Of a DNA stretch of 64,000 nucleotides, positions 34,817 to 44,100 are shown piece by piece. The notes under the pieces were generated by a model. It saw nothing but the letters and a program-made list of their open reading frames with translations. It was not told the origin of the DNA and did not search any database. A program made the translations under genes and the position numbers. Position 1 is the stretch's first letter; every line of letters starts with the position of its first letter. Source of the DNA: an uncultured Bacteroidales bacterium (GTDB lineage: Bacteria; Bacteroidota; Bacteroidia; Bacteroidales; P3); the NCBI GenBank assembly GCA_947168665.1, contig CAMVMX010000012.1, positions 1 to 64,000 on the forward strand, written 5' to 3'.

Positions 34817-35760
34817 TTGATGATGCCCAACTGCCGCGACATTTCGAGCATCCGCACAATGGGCCGTGCGGCGGCCTCGATAATTTCGGCTTTCAACTCA
34901 ATCTCCGGACTCTCATCACGCATACACAGATAAAGTTTCTCCAGTGTGTTCTGTTTCATGTATGAGCAGTCGGCGCAATTACATCCTTCCTGAGCTGTAA
35001 CGGTGATGAACTCCTTGCCAGGATTGTTTTTGCGCATTTCGTAGAGAATGCCCGTCTCGGTGGCGACAATGAATTTTTTGTGACCCGACTTTTCGATATA
35101 AGTGAGCATGGCCTTTGTGCTGCCCACAAAGTCGGCCACCTGCAGCAGAGCCGCGTTGCACTCGGGGTGCGCAATGACGGCGGCATCGGGGTGCTGCATC
35201 TTCAGCTTCATCACCGTCTCAGCTCTCATGGCGTCGTGCACCATGCAGACACCGTCCCACAACAGCATGTTACGGCCCGTGACACTGTTGATATAGCCGC
35301 CAAGATTCTTGTCGGGCGCAAATATGATTTTTTGGTCCTCGGGCAATGAGCGAACCAACTTCTCGGCATTGCCGGAGGTGCAGATAAGGTCGCTCATGGC
35401 CTTAATCTCGGCAGTGCAGTTGACATACGAAATGACCATGTGGTCTGGATGCTCGGCCTTAAACCGCGCAAACTCGGCTCCAGGGCACGACTCAGCCAGC
35501 GAACAACTGGCTGTCAAGTCGGGAAGAATCACCTTGCGCGTTGGATTGAGTATTTTGGCGGTCTCGGCCATGAAATGCACGCCGCAGAAGACAATGATGT
35601 CATTGTCGCACTGCTGTGCTTTCTGAGCCAGAGCCAGACTGTCGCCGATATAGTCGGAAAGATCCTGTATCTCGTCGCGCTGGTAATAATGACCCAATAT
35701 TACGGCATTCTTCTCTTTTTTGAGCCGCAAAATCTCGTTTTTATAAAACTCGTTGTCCAT
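34813..35760 (-). CDS. nadA: Quinolinate synthase A
   Basis: 315 residues. It condenses iminoaspartate with dihydroxyacetone phosphate to quinolinate in NAD synthesis, using a 4Fe-4S cluster. Family motifs: ILGHYYQRDEIQDLSDYIGDSL at the N-terminus, FCGVHFMAETAKIL, PDLTASCSLAESC and YVNCTAE, and the C-terminal QEGCNCADC that contributes a cluster cysteine. nadB and nadC are not adjacent. It is the first gene leftwards from the putative origin, with its own -7 box, and heads the minus-strand gene run. Confidence 0.95.
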   Translation of the reverse strand: MDNEFYKNEILRLKKEKNAVILGHYYQRDEIQDLSDYIGDSLALAQKAQQCDNDIIVFCGVHFMAETAKILNPTRKVILPDLTASCSLAESCPGAEFARFKAEHPDHMVISYVNCTAEIKAMSDLICTSGNAEKLVRSLPEDQKIIFAPDKNLGGYINSVTGRNMLLWDGVCMVHDAMRAETVMKLKMQHPDAAVIAHPECNAALLQVADFVGSTKAMLTYIEKSGHKKFIVATETGILYEMRKNNPGKEFITVTAQEGCNCADCSYMKQNTLEKLYLCMRDESPEIELKAEIIEAAARPIVRMLEMSRQLGIIK

Positions 35761-35823
35761 ACATTATGTATCTAAGTAATTATCAAACACTCCTGTTGTT
35801 GAAAGAGGTGTGGTTGCAAAATG

Positions 35824-35831
35824 CAAATATA
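35824..35831 (-). promoter_or_regulatory. -7 box of nadA promoter
   Basis: TATATTTG on the minus strand matches TAnnTTTG, 64 bp before the nadA ATG. No TTTG at the expected -33 distance. Confidence 0.5.
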
Positions 35832-36114
35832 CAACAAATTTTTCACATTCCGGGTGTTAATCTTGCGCAGCCAGTGTTTTTCTTTTGCAACTTCGCGCAG
35901 CGGCTGCCACGCAACGGTCTTTCCACTGCCGAAGATTCGACGTAGGTTCGTTCTGGCTTCACTTCTTCCTCATCCGACTAAGGCCACTGCAACAACAACT
36001 ATTCCGACTGCATGCGGACAAATGCCGTTTAACAGAAATAGAAATAAGGTGTGAGGATACAAGTCAGTTCTGACTGTTTTGTGGGCCACTTGGGGCCGGT
36101 GATGGGTGTTTGGA

Positions 36115-36463
36115 TTAGAATAATCTTTATATTAGGTTTTATATCTTATTTTTATTTTTATGGTTGTCTGTTTTGTTGAAAAGTCTGTATGTGGTTTTTT
36201 GCATTGGTTGGGTGTCAACAATCATTCAACAGGTTGTTTCGACAGAATATGTTGTGAAACAGAGGAGTATTGGTTTATCAACAGGCTGTTGGCACACAGG
36301 CTAACAGGTGGATGTTAAAATCCAGAAACGCAGTTACGGGTGTTGATGATTGTTGAAAAGTGATGAAAAGAAAGCCGTTTTTCAACAGTTTCGAGGGGGT
36401 GGAATTTCTTTCAGTTTTTATTGACAGGGTTGTAAGCCCATTGTCAACAAAAGGTGTTGATAT
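36115..36463. other. Putative chromosomal replication origin (oriC)
   Basis: The 838 bp from 35761 to 36598 hold no credible gene. 36115-36163 is about 90 percent A+T and could unwind. It is followed by nine 9-mers with core TCAACA: plus strand at 36212, 36223, 36275 (exact TTATCAACA), 36379 and 36441; minus strand at 36174-36182, 36341-36349, 36351-36359 and 36455-36463. Genes run away on both sides (eleven consecutive minus-strand genes to the left, mostly plus to the right). A perfect parS lies 2 kb left. dnaA is not adjacent, so this rests on pattern, not on a marker gene. The left part, 35840-36060, shows nothing recognisable. Confidence 0.65.
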
Positions 36464-36559
36464 TTATTAGTGGGTTGATTATCTTGCATGTGGAGGTGTG
36501 TTTAAAAAGATGTGAATAATTAAACGGTGTTTGATGTCAGAAGTTTACGTTTTTTGTGC

Positions 36560-36567
36560 TATCTTTG
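36560..36567 (+). promoter_or_regulatory. -7 box of rpiB promoter
   Basis: TATCTTTG fits TAnnTTTG and lies 32 bp before the rpiB ATG. A TTTG at 36530 is 26 bp upstream, longer than the usual spacer. Confidence 0.55.
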
Positions 36568-36598
36568 CATCGTGAAAAAGTTTTAAACACCCTTTGAA

Positions 36599-37042
36599 AT
36601 GAAAGAAATTATCCCTATAGCCTGCGACCACGCGGGATTTGAGTTGAAAGAGGCTGTCAAGAAGCATTTGATTGACAGAGGATTTGAAGTGAAAGACTTC
36701 GGAACTAACAGCAGCGAAAGTGTTGACTATCCAGATTTTGCCCATCAGGTGGGACATGCTGTTGATTGTGGACAGTATCGTCGCGGCATTGTGATTTGCG
36801 GCAGTGGCAACGGTGTGCAGATGACTGTCAACAAGTATCCCAATGTGCGGTGCGCGTTGTGCTGGAATGTGGAGATTGCGCATCTTGGCCGTCAACATAA
36901 TGATTGCAATATTGTGTCGCTTCCGGCCCGGTTCATACCGCAGGAGTTGGGTTTGCAGATTGTGGACGAGTTTTTGGACACGCCTTTCGAGGGCGGACGG
37001 CATCAGCGCCGAGTGGAAAAAATCAGTCAATTGATTAAATAA
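36599..37042 (+). CDS. rpiB: Ribose 5-phosphate isomerase B
   Basis: 147 residues, one RpiB/LacAB domain. It interconverts ribulose 5-phosphate and ribose 5-phosphate in the pentose phosphate pathway. Motifs: CDHAGFELKEAVKKHL at the N-terminus, GIVICGSGNGVQMTVNKYP with the catalytic cysteine, and ALCWNVEIAHLGRQHNDCNI. First gene to the right of the putative origin. deoC follows after 14 bp, so the two form a pentose-phosphate operon. Confidence 0.95.
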   Translation: MKEIIPIACDHAGFELKEAVKKHLIDRGFEVKDFGTNSSESVDYPDFAHQVGHAVDCGQYRRGIVICGSGNGVQMTVNKYPNVRCALCWNVEIAHLGRQHNDCNIVSLPARFIPQELGLQIVDEFLDTPFEGGRHQRRVEKISQLIK

Positions 37043-37056
37043 CAATATTGTAGCCT

Positions 37057-37854
37057 ATGCCGTCTGTTGTATATCCTGCCGAGACATTTGAGGGTTTGCG
37101 GCAAGTTTTTTCGTGCATAGACAATACGACCCTCGAGGGCTGTGACACACGCCAAAAGGTAGAGACTTTGTGTCAACGGTCGTTGCAATTGGTTGATAGG
37201 TTGAGAGGTATAGGACCTGTGGCGGCTGTTTGTGTTTATCCTGTATTTGTCAGGCAAGCCGCTGGGTTGCTGCGTGGCAGTGGCATAAAGGTTGCTTCGG
37301 TGGCGGGAGCTTTCCCGGCCGGGCAGTCTCCCCTACCCCTTAAGTTGCAGGAGGTGAGATATGCGATTGATGAGGGTGCGGACGAGATTGATACTGTGCT
37401 GTTGCGCGGGGCATTGCTTGAGGGTGAGTATACTAAGGTGTTTGATGAGTTGGCGGCCATCAGGCAGGAGTCTGCAGGGCACACGCTGAAGGTGATTCTC
37501 GAAACAGGTGAGTTGAAGACGGCTGAAAACATTGCCAAAGGGGCTGAGATTGCTATTGCGGCGGGTGCGGATTTTATCAAGACGTCGACAGGCAAGATTG
37601 CGATTTCGGCCACACTGGAGGCTTCGGAGGTGATGTTAAATATAATAAAGCAGCATTACAATCGCACCGGAAAGAGGGTCGGATTTAAGGCTGCCGGAGG
37701 CATTTCGACACCCGACGAAGTGTTAAAATACTACGAACTCGCGGTTCGCATTTTGGGCAAAGAAGAAATTAATAACCAATTTTTTAGAGTCGGCGCCAGC
37801 CGATTGACAGAGCGACTCTTTGCTTTTTTAACAGAGCAGAATTTTGCGATATGA
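37057..37854 (+). CDS. deoC: Deoxyribose-phosphate aldolase
   Basis: 265 residues. It cleaves 2-deoxyribose 5-phosphate to acetaldehyde and glyceraldehyde 3-phosphate in deoxynucleoside salvage. The Schiff-base lysine is Lys175 in FIKTSTGK; supporting motifs are RYAIDEGADEIDTVL and KVILETGEL. The C-terminal KAAGGISTPDEVL is typical. An 11-mer CTCCCCTACCC lies in the coding sequence at 37328 (residues QSPLP). Co-transcribed with rpiB. Confidence 0.95.
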   Translation: MPSVVYPAETFEGLRQVFSCIDNTTLEGCDTRQKVETLCQRSLQLVDRLRGIGPVAAVCVYPVFVRQAAGLLRGSGIKVASVAGAFPAGQSPLPLKLQEVRYAIDEGADEIDTVLLRGALLEGEYTKVFDELAAIRQESAGHTLKVILETGELKTAENIAKGAEIAIAAGADFIKTSTGKIAISATLEASEVMLNIIKQHYNRTGKRVGFKAAGGISTPDEVLKYYELAVRILGKEEINNQFFRVGASRLTERLFAFLTEQNFAI

Positions 37855-37897
37855 ATTTTTTTTTGTTATTTTGCAGTTTTATAGTTTTATATATTAG

Positions 37898-39082
37898 ATG
37901 AAACCATTACAGAAGAAACTCGCTCGTTACACGGCTCCACAAGAAGCTAAGGCTAAGGGTATTTATCCTTATTTTACACCTATTTCCTCCGAGCAGGACA
38001 CGGAAGTTCTTGTCAATGACAAGAGAGTGTTGATGTTTGGATCTAATTCTTATCTTGGTCTTACAAATCATCCCAAAATCAAGGAGGCCGCCAAGGCTGC
38101 CATTGACAAGTATGGCACTGGCTGCGCAGGGTCGCCGTTTTTGAACGGTACTCTTGACATCCACATTCAGCTGCAGGACGAGCTGGCAGAGTTCCTGGGC
38201 AAGGACGGTGTCATGCTCTTTTCGGCTGGATTTCAGGCTAATTCGGGTACAATTCCTTGCGTGACAGGGCGTAGCGACTATGTCCTGTTTGATGAGCTGG
38301 ACCACGCTTCTATCATGGAGGGGAAGCAGATAACCTTTGCCACTACCATGAAGTATAAGCACTGCAATATGGACGACTTGGAGCGCCAGTTGCAGAAGTG
38401 TCCCATCGAGGCCAGCAAATTGGTGGTTACGGACGGTGTCTTCTCCATGGAGGGGGATGTGGCACCCATCGACCGTTTGGTGGAACTCTGCAATCAGTAC
38501 CAAGCCACGCTCATGGTGGATGAGGCCCATGGTCTCGGTGTCTTTGGGCGCGAAGGTCGTGGAACGTGCGACCATTTTGGAAAACTGGATGATGTGGAGA
38601 TAGTTATGGGTACATTTTCGAAGTCGTTGGCTTCTATCGGCGGTTTTGTGGCAGCCGATAAGGAAACCATCAATTATATGAAACATAATGTGCGTCCTTA
38701 TATCTTTACCGCTTCTATCTCGCCGGCGTCTACGGCGTCGGTGCTGGCTGCGCTGCACATTATGCGCACTGAGCCTGAGCGTAATGCGTCCCTGTGGGAC
38801 AATACAAATTATGCCATGAAGGCTTTCAGGGATTTGGGTTTTGAGATAGGACATACGCAAACTCCCATCATCCCTCTGTTTATCCGCAATGCAGAGAAAA
38901 CGTTCATTCTCACTCACATGATATTTGAGGAGGGTGTGTTTGTCACGCCGGTCATTCCGCCTGCAGTCCCCTCGGAGGATACGCTGATCCGGTTTGCACT
39001 CATGGCCACCCATACACATCAGCAAATTGATTACGCTGTCGAGAAAATCTACAAATGCTTTAAACAAATGTCTGTGTTGTAG
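37898..39082 (+). CDS. spt: Serine palmitoyltransferase (sphingolipid synthesis)
   Basis: 394 residues, a PLP-dependent alpha-oxoamine synthase. The PLP lysine is Lys242 in GTFSKSLAS; other marks are GSNSYLGLTNHP, FSAGFQANSG, VDEAHGLGVFG and FTASISPAS. The last motif and the short N-terminus favour serine palmitoyltransferase as in Bacteroides and Sphingomonas over 2-amino-3-ketobutyrate ligase or BioF. It condenses serine with an acyl-CoA to 3-ketosphinganine. It is followed 14 bp later by an acyltransferase-like gene, consistent with a sphingolipid unit. Confidence 0.88.
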   Translation: MKPLQKKLARYTAPQEAKAKGIYPYFTPISSEQDTEVLVNDKRVLMFGSNSYLGLTNHPKIKEAAKAAIDKYGTGCAGSPFLNGTLDIHIQLQDELAEFLGKDGVMLFSAGFQANSGTIPCVTGRSDYVLFDELDHASIMEGKQITFATTMKYKHCNMDDLERQLQKCPIEASKLVVTDGVFSMEGDVAPIDRLVELCNQYQATLMVDEAHGLGVFGREGRGTCDHFGKLDDVEIVMGTFSKSLASIGGFVAADKETINYMKHNVRPYIFTASISPASTASVLAALHIMRTEPERNASLWDNTNYAMKAFRDLGFEIGHTQTPIIPLFIRNAEKTFILTHMIFEEGVFVTPVIPPAVPSEDTLIRFALMATHTHQQIDYAVEKIYKCFKQMSVL

Positions 39083-39096
39083 TAAAACCGAACACC

Positions 39097-40218
39097 ATGG
39101 AATCTATCATAATTAAAGAAGTATCAAGCCGTTCTGAGCTACGTGCTTTTATTAAGTTTCCGAACAAGCTGTTTAAGGAGGTACCCACATACATTCCCCC
39201 TCTGATGAGCGACGAGTTGGGTCTGCTGACAAAGAAAAACCCCTCGCTCGACCATTGTGACTTGAAGTTGTGGCTCGCCTACCGCGCCGGCAAGATTGTA
39301 GGCCGTGTGGCAGGCATTATCAACTATTCGGTCAATGAACGCTGGAACAAGAAAGCAGTCCGTTTCGGATGGTTTGACTTTATTGAGGATTATGATGTGT
39401 TCTCAAAGTTGCTTGAAACAGTGGTGTCTTTCGGCAAAGAGAAGGGAATGAATGAGATAGAAGGCCCATTCGGATTCACAGACATGGATAAGGAGTGTTG
39501 GGTGATTGAAGGTTTCGACCAAAGGCAGAATATCAGCACGCTGTATAACCCCAAGTATTACATTGATTTTATCCAACGTGCAGGATATGAGATTCCTTGC
39601 CAGTGGGCTCAATATCAGATTCATGCTTCGCAACCTATCCCCGACAAGGTGGCTCGTATCAATCAGCTCATCATCCAAAAGTATAATCTGAAACTGCTGA
39701 AGTTCAAATCGCGCAAGGAGGTGTATCCCTATGCCCGCAAGTTCTTCCATACGATCAACGCTGCTTTCGTCGACTTGTATGATTTTGTGCCACTTACGGA
39801 GAAAGAGATTGATACATATATCAATGAATACTTCCCTTTCATCAATCTTGATTTTGCTACTTTTGTGGTGGACCAGGATGATAATCTGGTGGCTTTTGGA
39901 CTCAGCATCCCCGACCTTAATGACGCTTATAAGAAAGCCAATGGACATCTATTCCCGTTTGGCTGGTATCATATACTGAAGGCGCTGCGCAAGTTTAAAG
40001 ATATTGACTTGCTGCTCAATGGTGTGCACCCCGACTGGCAGAAGCGCGGTGTGCATTCCATCTATTACGCTGAAATGAATACCAATGCCATCAAGCATCA
40101 GGTGCAATGGGCGTATTCGAATCCTCAAATCATTGGGAATGAAGCTCAGAGGATATGGGATACAACTTACAAGTCAACCCCTATCATGAAGAGAGCCGTT
40201 TTCAAGAAAGGTATTTGA
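39097..40218 (+). CDS. GNAT-fold acyltransferase-like protein, candidate ceramide synthase
   Basis: 373 residues, no signal peptide. The N-terminal third has a GNAT-like layout: IPPLMSDELGLL, then LAYRAGKIVGRVAGIIN (beta strands 2-4) and GWFDFIEDYDVFSKLLE; the C-terminal half repeats a degenerate GNAT-like pattern (FATFVVDQDDNLVAFGLSIPDLN...LLLNGVHPDWQKRGVHSIYYAEM). Its position 14 bp after spt suggests an acyl transfer in sphingolipid synthesis. Bacterial ceramide synthase in Caulobacter is also a GNAT-like protein, so this is a reasonable candidate, but by context only. Ends at a strong bidirectional terminator. Confidence 0.6.
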   Translation: MESIIIKEVSSRSELRAFIKFPNKLFKEVPTYIPPLMSDELGLLTKKNPSLDHCDLKLWLAYRAGKIVGRVAGIINYSVNERWNKKAVRFGWFDFIEDYDVFSKLLETVVSFGKEKGMNEIEGPFGFTDMDKECWVIEGFDQRQNISTLYNPKYYIDFIQRAGYEIPCQWAQYQIHASQPIPDKVARINQLIIQKYNLKLLKFKSRKEVYPYARKFFHTINAAFVDLYDFVPLTEKEIDTYINEYFPFINLDFATFVVDQDDNLVAFGLSIPDLNDAYKKANGHLFPFGWYHILKALRKFKDIDLLLNGVHPDWQKRGVHSIYYAEMNTNAIKHQVQWAYSNPQIIGNEAQRIWDTTYKSTPIMKRAVFKKGI

Positions 40219-40242
40219 CAGGCTGCAAAACGCATAAAATGC

Positions 40243-40278
40243 AAACGGGCGTTGGGAGGTTTTTTCCAACGCCCGTTT
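40243..40278. terminator. Bidirectional Rho-independent terminator
   Basis: A perfect 13-bp stem, AAACGGGCGTTGG/CCAACGCCCGTTT, with a 10-nt loop containing six T. T-rich on the plus side and A-rich upstream, it sits exactly between the convergent acyltransferase and SDR genes and can serve both. Confidence 0.88.
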
Positions 40279-40280
40279 AA

Positions 40281-41087
40281 TTAAGGCTTGGTTTTGTAGT
40301 ATCCGACCAGAATATCGACGAACCAATTGCCGGGAAGGATTCTTTTAAGAACAACAGAGAACCATTGCTCTAAATTGGCAACAACATAGCGGAGCCGAGG
40401 ACGTTTGCACTCCACAATCTTCACAATCTTCCGGGCCAGTACATCGGGTTTCAAACCTCCGTTTTCTTCCTTTTCTATCAGGTTCAGAGAGCGTTGGAAG
40501 ATGGGGCCATAGTCGGGGTCGTTCAAAGTGGCTTCCGAGTTGCGGCGGCTGGCTGTGAAGTTTGTAGCAAAGTCGCCCGGTTCGACCAGGGATACGGATA
40601 TTCCGAAGCCCTTCACTTCGGCACTCAGAGCCTCGGAAAAGCCCTCTATAGCGAATTTCGAGGCAGAGTAGAACCCTTGGTAGGGTAAGCCCATAACGCC
40701 GCCAATAGAGCTTAAATTTATGATTTTCCCGCAGCGCTGTTTGCGCATGTAGGGCAATACCTTTTGGCACATGTTCACACAACCCATAAAGTTGACTCCC
40801 ATTTGTGCCTGAATTTCTTCGGATGTGGCCAGTTCGAGCGAACCGCCTATGCCCATGCCGGCATTGTTTATCAATACGTCAATCCGTTTTTCAGTATTGT
40901 ATATGTTACTTACAATCTGTTCGATACGTTCTGTATCGCGGATGTCGCACTGTATATAGTGGATGGAAGGGTGGTCCATTTCTCGTCGACAGATACCATA
41001 GACTGTGTATCCTTTCTGGGCAAGCCTTTCGGACACGGCTTTGCCAAATCCCGACGAGGCTCCGGTGATGATGATTACTTTCTTCAT
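40281..41087 (-). CDS. Short-chain dehydrogenase/reductase, candidate 3-ketosphinganine reductase
   Basis: 268 residues from ATG 41087, directly at the Rossmann motif IITGASSGFGKAVSERLA; seven upstream codons are rejected because the -7 box ends only 18 bp before this ATG. Classical SDR features: NNAGMGIGG, catalytic Ser in NLSSIGGVMG, YSASK (Tyr-xxx-Lys). A hydrophobic C-terminal tail (VVLKRILPGNWFVDILVGYY) may touch the membrane. It converges on the spt operon. Reduction of 3-ketosphinganine is the step missing between spt and the acyltransferase, so that is a plausible role, but SDR sequences do not reveal substrate. Confidence 0.72.
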   Translation of the reverse strand: MKKVIIITGASSGFGKAVSERLAQKGYTVYGICRREMDHPSIHYIQCDIRDTERIEQIVSNIYNTEKRIDVLINNAGMGIGGSLELATSEEIQAQMGVNFMGCVNMCQKVLPYMRKQRCGKIINLSSIGGVMGLPYQGFYSASKFAIEGFSEALSAEVKGFGISVSLVEPGDFATNFTASRRNSEATLNDPDYGPIFQRSLNLIEKEENGGLKPDVLARKIVKIVECKRPRLRYVVANLEQWFSVVLKRILPGNWFVDILVGYYKTKP

Positions 41088-41105
41088 GATGTAGGTTTTG
41101 TTGTG

Positions 41106-41161
41106 CAAAAGTACGATTTTTTATTGAATTGGCGATATACGAATTATTTTTTGTATCTTTG
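41106..41161. promoter_or_regulatory. Divergent -7 boxes of the SDR and DUF4175 genes
   Basis: TACTTTTG on the minus strand (41106-41113) lies 18 bp before the SDR ATG. TATCTTTG on the plus strand (41154-41161) lies 17 bp before the DUF4175 GTG. Both match TAnnTTTG; -33 boxes are not clear. The region between is A+T-rich. Confidence 0.6.
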
Positions 41162-41178
41162 CAAGTTATTTTTGTCGT

Positions 41179-44100
41179 GTGAAAAGAACAGGAACTATAT
41201 TTGATAATCTCAACCAGTTCATCCGTAAGTATTATAAAAACAGGATGATAAAGGGGGTATTGTATTCGCTTGCTCTCCTGTTGACTTTGTATTTGGTGGT
41301 GGCTCTTCTTGAGTATTTTGGTTATTTTGGCAGTGTGGTGAGGGCTATTCTTTTTTGGTCTTATTTGGTGGCTGCTATCGCCATATTGGGTTACTATGTA
41401 GTGGTTCCTTTGGCAAAAATGTTCAGGCTGGGCAAGGTGATGTCCTACGACGATGCTGCAAAGATTGTGGGCAACCACTTCCCCGAGATTAAAGACAAGC
41501 TGTTGAATCTCCTGCAATTGCAGCGAATTGACGAGTCATCTGACGATAGTCTTCTTGCTTCTGCCATTGAGCAAAAAACTGCCCAGCTCAGCCCTATCCC
41601 ATTTCACAAGGCTATCAATCTTAAAACGAACAGAAAGTACATTAAATACGCACTCGTACCGTTCCTTGTCATATTGGTTTTGCTAATAGCCTCCCCTACC
41701 CTTCTCACCTCCCCCTCTCACCGCATTGCCCACTATAATACCTATTTTGAAAAGCCTGCACCCTTTTCTTTTACAATTGATAACCCCCGTCTTCAGGTTA
41801 CTCAATATGATGATTTCGAGTTGCATGTGTCGGTAAATGGTGAGACTGTCCCGGCTGAGGCATTTATTGTGATTGAGGGCAATTTGTTCAAGATGCGCCA
41901 GAATGATAAGACGCATTTTTCGTATACTTTTAAAACAGTGCAGAGGTCGTGTAGTTTCTATTTGACTGGAGCTGAGGTGCGCTCGGTTGATTATGAATTG
42001 GTTGTGATGCCGAAACCTGCCATAGTCGATTTTCAGACTATCCTGACATACCCCGTCTACACGCAGAAAGCTTCGGAGACACTCGCCAATGAAGGTGATG
42101 TAGCGGTGCCTGAAGGAACATTCATTAAGTGGTCATTCAATACACAAAATATTGATACTCTCTACTTTGTTGCAGATGATAAAGTTCAAGCTATCGTACC
42201 CGACGATAATGGGCGAGCCTCGTTCTCCCTTAGGGCTTTGCAATCATTTAACTACTGCTTTTATGGGTCTAATTCTTTAGTGCACCAGTCGGATTCTTTG
42301 AAATATTCAGTCTCGGCAATCAGTGATGCAAGTCCTTTGATTTCAGTTGATGAGATGGCAGATTCTGCAAATATGGAGCGGCGATTTTTCCGGGGTCGCA
42401 TCAAAGATGACTATGGTTTTAGCAAGCTGGTTTTCAGAACTATAAAGACAAACGTTTCTGACACTTCTTCAAAGGTGTCTGAGACTTTTGAGATAGGTCT
42501 TACAAAAGAGGCCGTGCAGGAATTCTATTATACTATGGATTTGTCTGAGATTGAGTTGGCTCCTGGCGATAAGTTAGTGTATTATTTCGAGGTGTGGGAC
42601 AATGACGCCGTGCATGGTCCAAAATCGGCCACCTCGCAGCGGTTTGAGTTCTCTATCCCTACGGAAAAAGAGTTGGATAACATATTGAGCCGTAATTCTT
42701 CCGAAGCGCAACAGCAGGTTCAAAAGTCTGTTTCGGAACTTAAAAAGATGCAGGAAGATATCAATGAATTGATGCGAAAACTGGTAGACAAGAAAGAGCT
42801 TGACTGGCAAGATAAAAAGGATTTTCAGGAACTGGCAAAGAAGCAGGCCGAGATAAAGCAGATGATGCAGCAGATGCAGACCCAATTGCGCGAAAATAAA
42901 CTACTTGAACAGAAGTTTAAGGACCAAAGTGAGCGGTTGATGGATAAGCAGCGTGAACTGGATAGGTTGATGAATGAGGTATTGAATGATGAGATGAAGC
43001 AGCTGATGCAGGAGATGGATAAAATGATGCAGGAGATGGATAAGAAGAAAGTGCAGGAGCAGCTTGAAAAGATTAAATTAGATAATGAGGACTTAGAGAA
43101 ACAGCTGGATCAGAATATAGAGTTGATGAAACGCCTGGAACTTGAAAAACAAGTAGAGGACGCAGTGCAAAAGGCTGAGAAACTTGCTGAAAAGCAAAGG
43201 GAACTGTCCAACAAGACGGATGATGCCAAAGGCAAAGACGAGAAGGCGAAGGCTCTGAAAGAGCAGGAGGATTTATCCCAGCAGTTTGAGGAGCTGAAGC
43301 AGGATATTAAACATATCCAGTCGGAATATAAAAAGATAGATGAAAACATTGATTTTAAGGTGGATGTCAATCAGATGGATAAGATTGACCACAATCAGCA
43401 GTCCGCTGAAGAGAAATTGAATAAGGGCAATAATAAAGATGCTTCAAAGCATCAAAAGGAGGCTGCAGATCAATTAGATGAGCTGTCTGAGCAGCTGGCA
43501 GCCGCAGCCCAAGATATTGAACAGCAGGATTTGGCTGAGGATTCAGAAGCGATACGGAAACTTTTGAAGAATTTGGTCCGTCTGTCATTCAATCAAGAGT
43601 CCCTTATCAATCAAGTGGCTTCCATCTATATCCAGGACCCTAAATATCAGTCTGTCATTGTGTCGCAAAACAAAATCAAAGATGATTTTAAAGGTGTCGA
43701 GGATTCGTTGAGAGCGATTGCGAAACGCCAAATAGCAGTTGCTAAAATGTTGAATAAAAACGTCAGTGATGTCAAAAACAATATCGGCCGCTCTCTTTCT
43801 GGATTGTTAGATATGAACCAGTCATTCTATGGTTCTTATAAAAACACACAGTCCTCACAATCAATGCAATATACAATGACTTCCTTTAATAATCTTGCAC
43901 TGGTAATGGCAGAGTCATTAGACCAATTGCAGAAGCAGATGCGGCAGAATGACCAAAAGAAAAACAATGGTAGCTGTAAAAACCAAGGCATGAAAATGAA
44001 AGGAAACTGTAGCAAACCAGGGAAAGGAAAACCGTCTGCCAAATCGATGAAAGAAATGCAGCAAGAGTTGAACCGACAGATGGAAGCCTTGAAAAAACAG

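Noticed and set aside
35821..36054. 77-codon ORF in the origin region
   Set aside because: No start context, no family, and composition like non-coding DNA.
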